A stretch of DNA of 6,912 bases from Spirochaeta sp. (lineage in GTDB: Bacteria; Spirochaetota; Spirochaetia; DSM-27196; Alkalispirochaetaceae). The translations under genes were made by a program, and so were the position numbers. The notes below the pieces were generated by a model that was given only the letters and a program-made list of their open reading frames with translations, was not told the DNA's origin and made no database searches. Of this stretch, positions 6,121 through 6,912 are shown one piece after another. Where the stretch lies: NCBI GenBank assembly GCA_027859055.1, contig JAQIBO010000136.1:1-6912 (forward strand), given 5' to 3'. How positions within the stretch are numbered: position 1 is the first letter of the stretch; each line of letters opens with the position of its first letter.

Positions 6121-6177
6121 TTATCTTTTCTGCGATCAACAAGATCGCCTCCGTCCCCATCTTTTCCCATCTTTTCC
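6121..6177 (-). repeat. REP-like element upstream of the RAYT
   Basis: On the minus strand, in order toward the transposase: GGAAAAGATG twice in tandem (6177-6158), GGGGACGGAGG (6158-6148), then a perfect stem GCGATC-TTGTT-GATCGC (6148-6132), then a third GAAAAGAT (6130-6123). A conserved guide word directly at the 5' foot of a small hairpin is the known layout of REP sequences recognised by RAYTs. The element lies 66-111 bases upstream of the transposase start, in otherwise gene-free DNA (6067-6268). Confidence 0.65.
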
Positions 6178-6268
6178 ACCGATTATCCGCACCAAACCCA
6201 CGTTCTATCCACAGGGGAATCATGCTGTACTGTTGGTCGTCCGGCGGAGCCTCAGATCTTCCCTTTCC

Positions 6269-6736
6269 TTATTTTGCGAATCGTTCCAGGACCGAAACAA
6301 CGAGAGCGTGATCCGCCTCTTGGGGTAATCCTGACACAGTCGTCGCTCCGACGACACCACCATCAGTCAGTCTCAGGGGAAACGATCCGCCATGAGCGCT
6401 GAATGATCGAGGATCGACGTAATACCGTTCGTCAATCGTCGTTCCTGCGGCCTCCAATTCCCGCCCGATTCGAAACGAGCTTTTATGAAACCGAAGCGTC
6501 GCCGCCCGTTTGCGTTCAATCCAACGATCGTTGTCCGGCGTTGCACCCGGTAAAGCGATGTGAAACAGAACGTGGTCAAACGCATAGACGTCGATCGCAA
6601 CCGGCGCGTGTTGGTCACGGGCGGTTGCGTACAGCGCGAGTCCGATCTCAACACCGAGTTGCGGGGTGAAATGCGAGAATGTAATCCGGGTTTCCTGTGT
6701 AGATAGCTCTTCAATCAGGTCTTCAAGGTGTGCCAT
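6269..6736 (-). CDS. UPF0303 / haem-degrading domain protein
   Basis: A 155-residue cytoplasmic protein of the UPF0303 group (Pfam Haem_degrading, HbpS/GlcG-like fold). The family signature is complete: VAIDVYAFDHVLFHIALPGA (46-65), TPDNDRWIERKRAATLRFHK (66-85) with SSF following, AHGGSFPLRL (114-123) and GVVGATTVSGLPQEADHALV (127-146). The physiological role of bacterial members is not settled; the haem-degrading label comes from a relative and is not shown for this branch. The length is normal and no residue appears lost. There is no Shine-Dalgarno; a -10-like TATGAT lies 11 bases before the ATG, so any leader would be short. It is divergent from the ArfB-like gene and separated from the transposase by about 200 bases of non-coding DNA. 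Confidence 0.92.
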   Translation of the reverse strand: MAHLEDLIEELSTQETRITFSHFTPQLGVEIGLALYATARDQHAPVAIDVYAFDHVLFHIALPGATPDNDRWIERKRAATLRFHKSSFRIGRELEAAGTTIDERYYVDPRSFSAHGGSFPLRLTDGGVVGATTVSGLPQEADHALVVSVLERFAK

Positions 6737-6807
6737 TGCTGTATCGTATCATAGAAGTTGTAGGTTTTGGGGGTTGGGCACCGTGTATCGGTACCACCGT
6801 TCAATGC

Positions 6808-6813
6808 TAAAAT
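6808..6813 (+). promoter_or_regulatory. possible extended -10 of the ArfB-like gene
   Basis: TGC-TAAAAT (6805-6813) is an extended -10 match with no clear -35. The ATG begins ten bases after the box, so the leader would be about three bases and no Shine-Dalgarno is present. Confidence 0.3.
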
Positions 6814-6822
6814 CCTGATGTT

Positions 6823-6912
6823 ATGAATCGGGCCGAACTCCACCAACGCGTAGCGATAGTAAGCACAGACCAGTTTTCTCGGAGCAGTGGGCCCGGCGGT
6901 CAGAACGTAAAC
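6823..6912 (+). CDS. arfB: ArfB-like peptidyl-tRNA hydrolase (ribosome rescue), N-terminal part
   Basis: Thirty residues are visible before the window ends. They begin MNRAELHQRV and reach SRSSGPGGQNVN, with the GGQ motif (25-27) that places a catalytic glutamine in the ribosomal peptidyl-transferase centre. A GGQ this close to the N-terminus, in the context S-G-P-G-G-Q-N-V-N, points to the small stand-alone ArfB/YaeJ group, which frees stalled ribosomes, and not to RF1/RF2, where long domains precede it. The basic C-terminal tail that would confirm this is outside the window. The start is the first ATG after a -10-like box; the gene is divergent from the UPF0303 gene. Confidence 0.85.
   Translation, partial: MNRAELHQRVAIVSTDQFSRSSGPGGQNVN

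Noticed and set aside
441..6158. CRISPR array made from the repeated 11-mer
   Set aside because: Copies are short, irregularly spaced by hundreds to thousands of bases, and occur in both orientations within genes.
5542..6177. Complete IS200/IS605 insertion sequence
   Set aside because: There is no TnpB and no matching left-end and right-end hairpins on both sides; the protein itself resembles stand-alone RAYTs.
6183..6213. Two DnaA-box-like sequences, TTATCCGCA (6183-6191) and CTATCCACA (6205-6213)
   Set aside because: Each has one mismatch to TTATCCACA, and there is no dnaA, dnaN or AT-rich unwinding region nearby, so an origin is not supported.
5638..6402. 254-codon plus-strand open frame over the transposase
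   Set aside because: It is antisense to the RAYT, whose motifs are clear on the minus strand. The translation has no recognisable domain and runs on through the non-coding repeat region.

Overview
The window appears to be chromosomal DNA from a diderm (outer-membrane) bacterium of moderate GC content. The envelope is inferred from a patatin phospholipase joined to an Omp85-type beta-barrel, a type Vd autotransporter architecture. An HD-GYP protein next to a chemotaxis receptor indicates a motile, signalling lifestyle. A spirochaete is my best guess from overall gene style, but nothing here proves it.

Layout, left to right. (1) 1-1925, plus strand: the C-terminus of an HD-GYP-type protein, then, two bases later, a membrane chemotaxis receptor (MCP) with a TTG start and a good Shine-Dalgarno; these two are probably co-transcribed. 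(2) 1936-2973, minus strand: a DUF2784 membrane protein followed by 3-methyladenine DNA glycosylase I (Tag), probably one operon, convergent with the MCP. (3) 2974-3129: a palindrome-rich divergent promoter region. (4) 3130-5504, plus strand: a patatin-like phospholipase, POTRA and Omp85 barrel that look like one roughly 791-residue gene, broken into two frames by a one-base shift near a run of five A at 4445-4449. (5) 5542-6066, minus strand: an intact-looking HUH/Y1 transposase of the REP-associated type (RAYT), with a REP-like hairpin upstream of it. (6) 6269-6736, minus strand: a UPF0303/haem-degrading-domain protein. (7) 6823 to the window end, plus strand: the start of an ArfB-like GGQ peptidyl-tRNA hydrolase, divergent from (6).

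The strongest unexplained signal is an 11-base word, GGGGACGGAGG (reverse complement CCTCCGTCCCC). It occurs exactly seven times in 6.9 kb, three on plus and four on minus, against about 0.003 expected by chance. Six copies lie inside genes, in four different frame/strand combinations, so the constraint is on DNA and not on protein. The seventh lies 82 bp upstream of the RAYT, at the foot of a perfect 6-bp hairpin. Another copy, inside the barrel gene, shares 15 bases with it and is also followed by a perfect 5-bp hairpin. This is the layout expected of REP elements mobilised by a RAYT. A DNA-uptake or Chi-like word is the main alternative.
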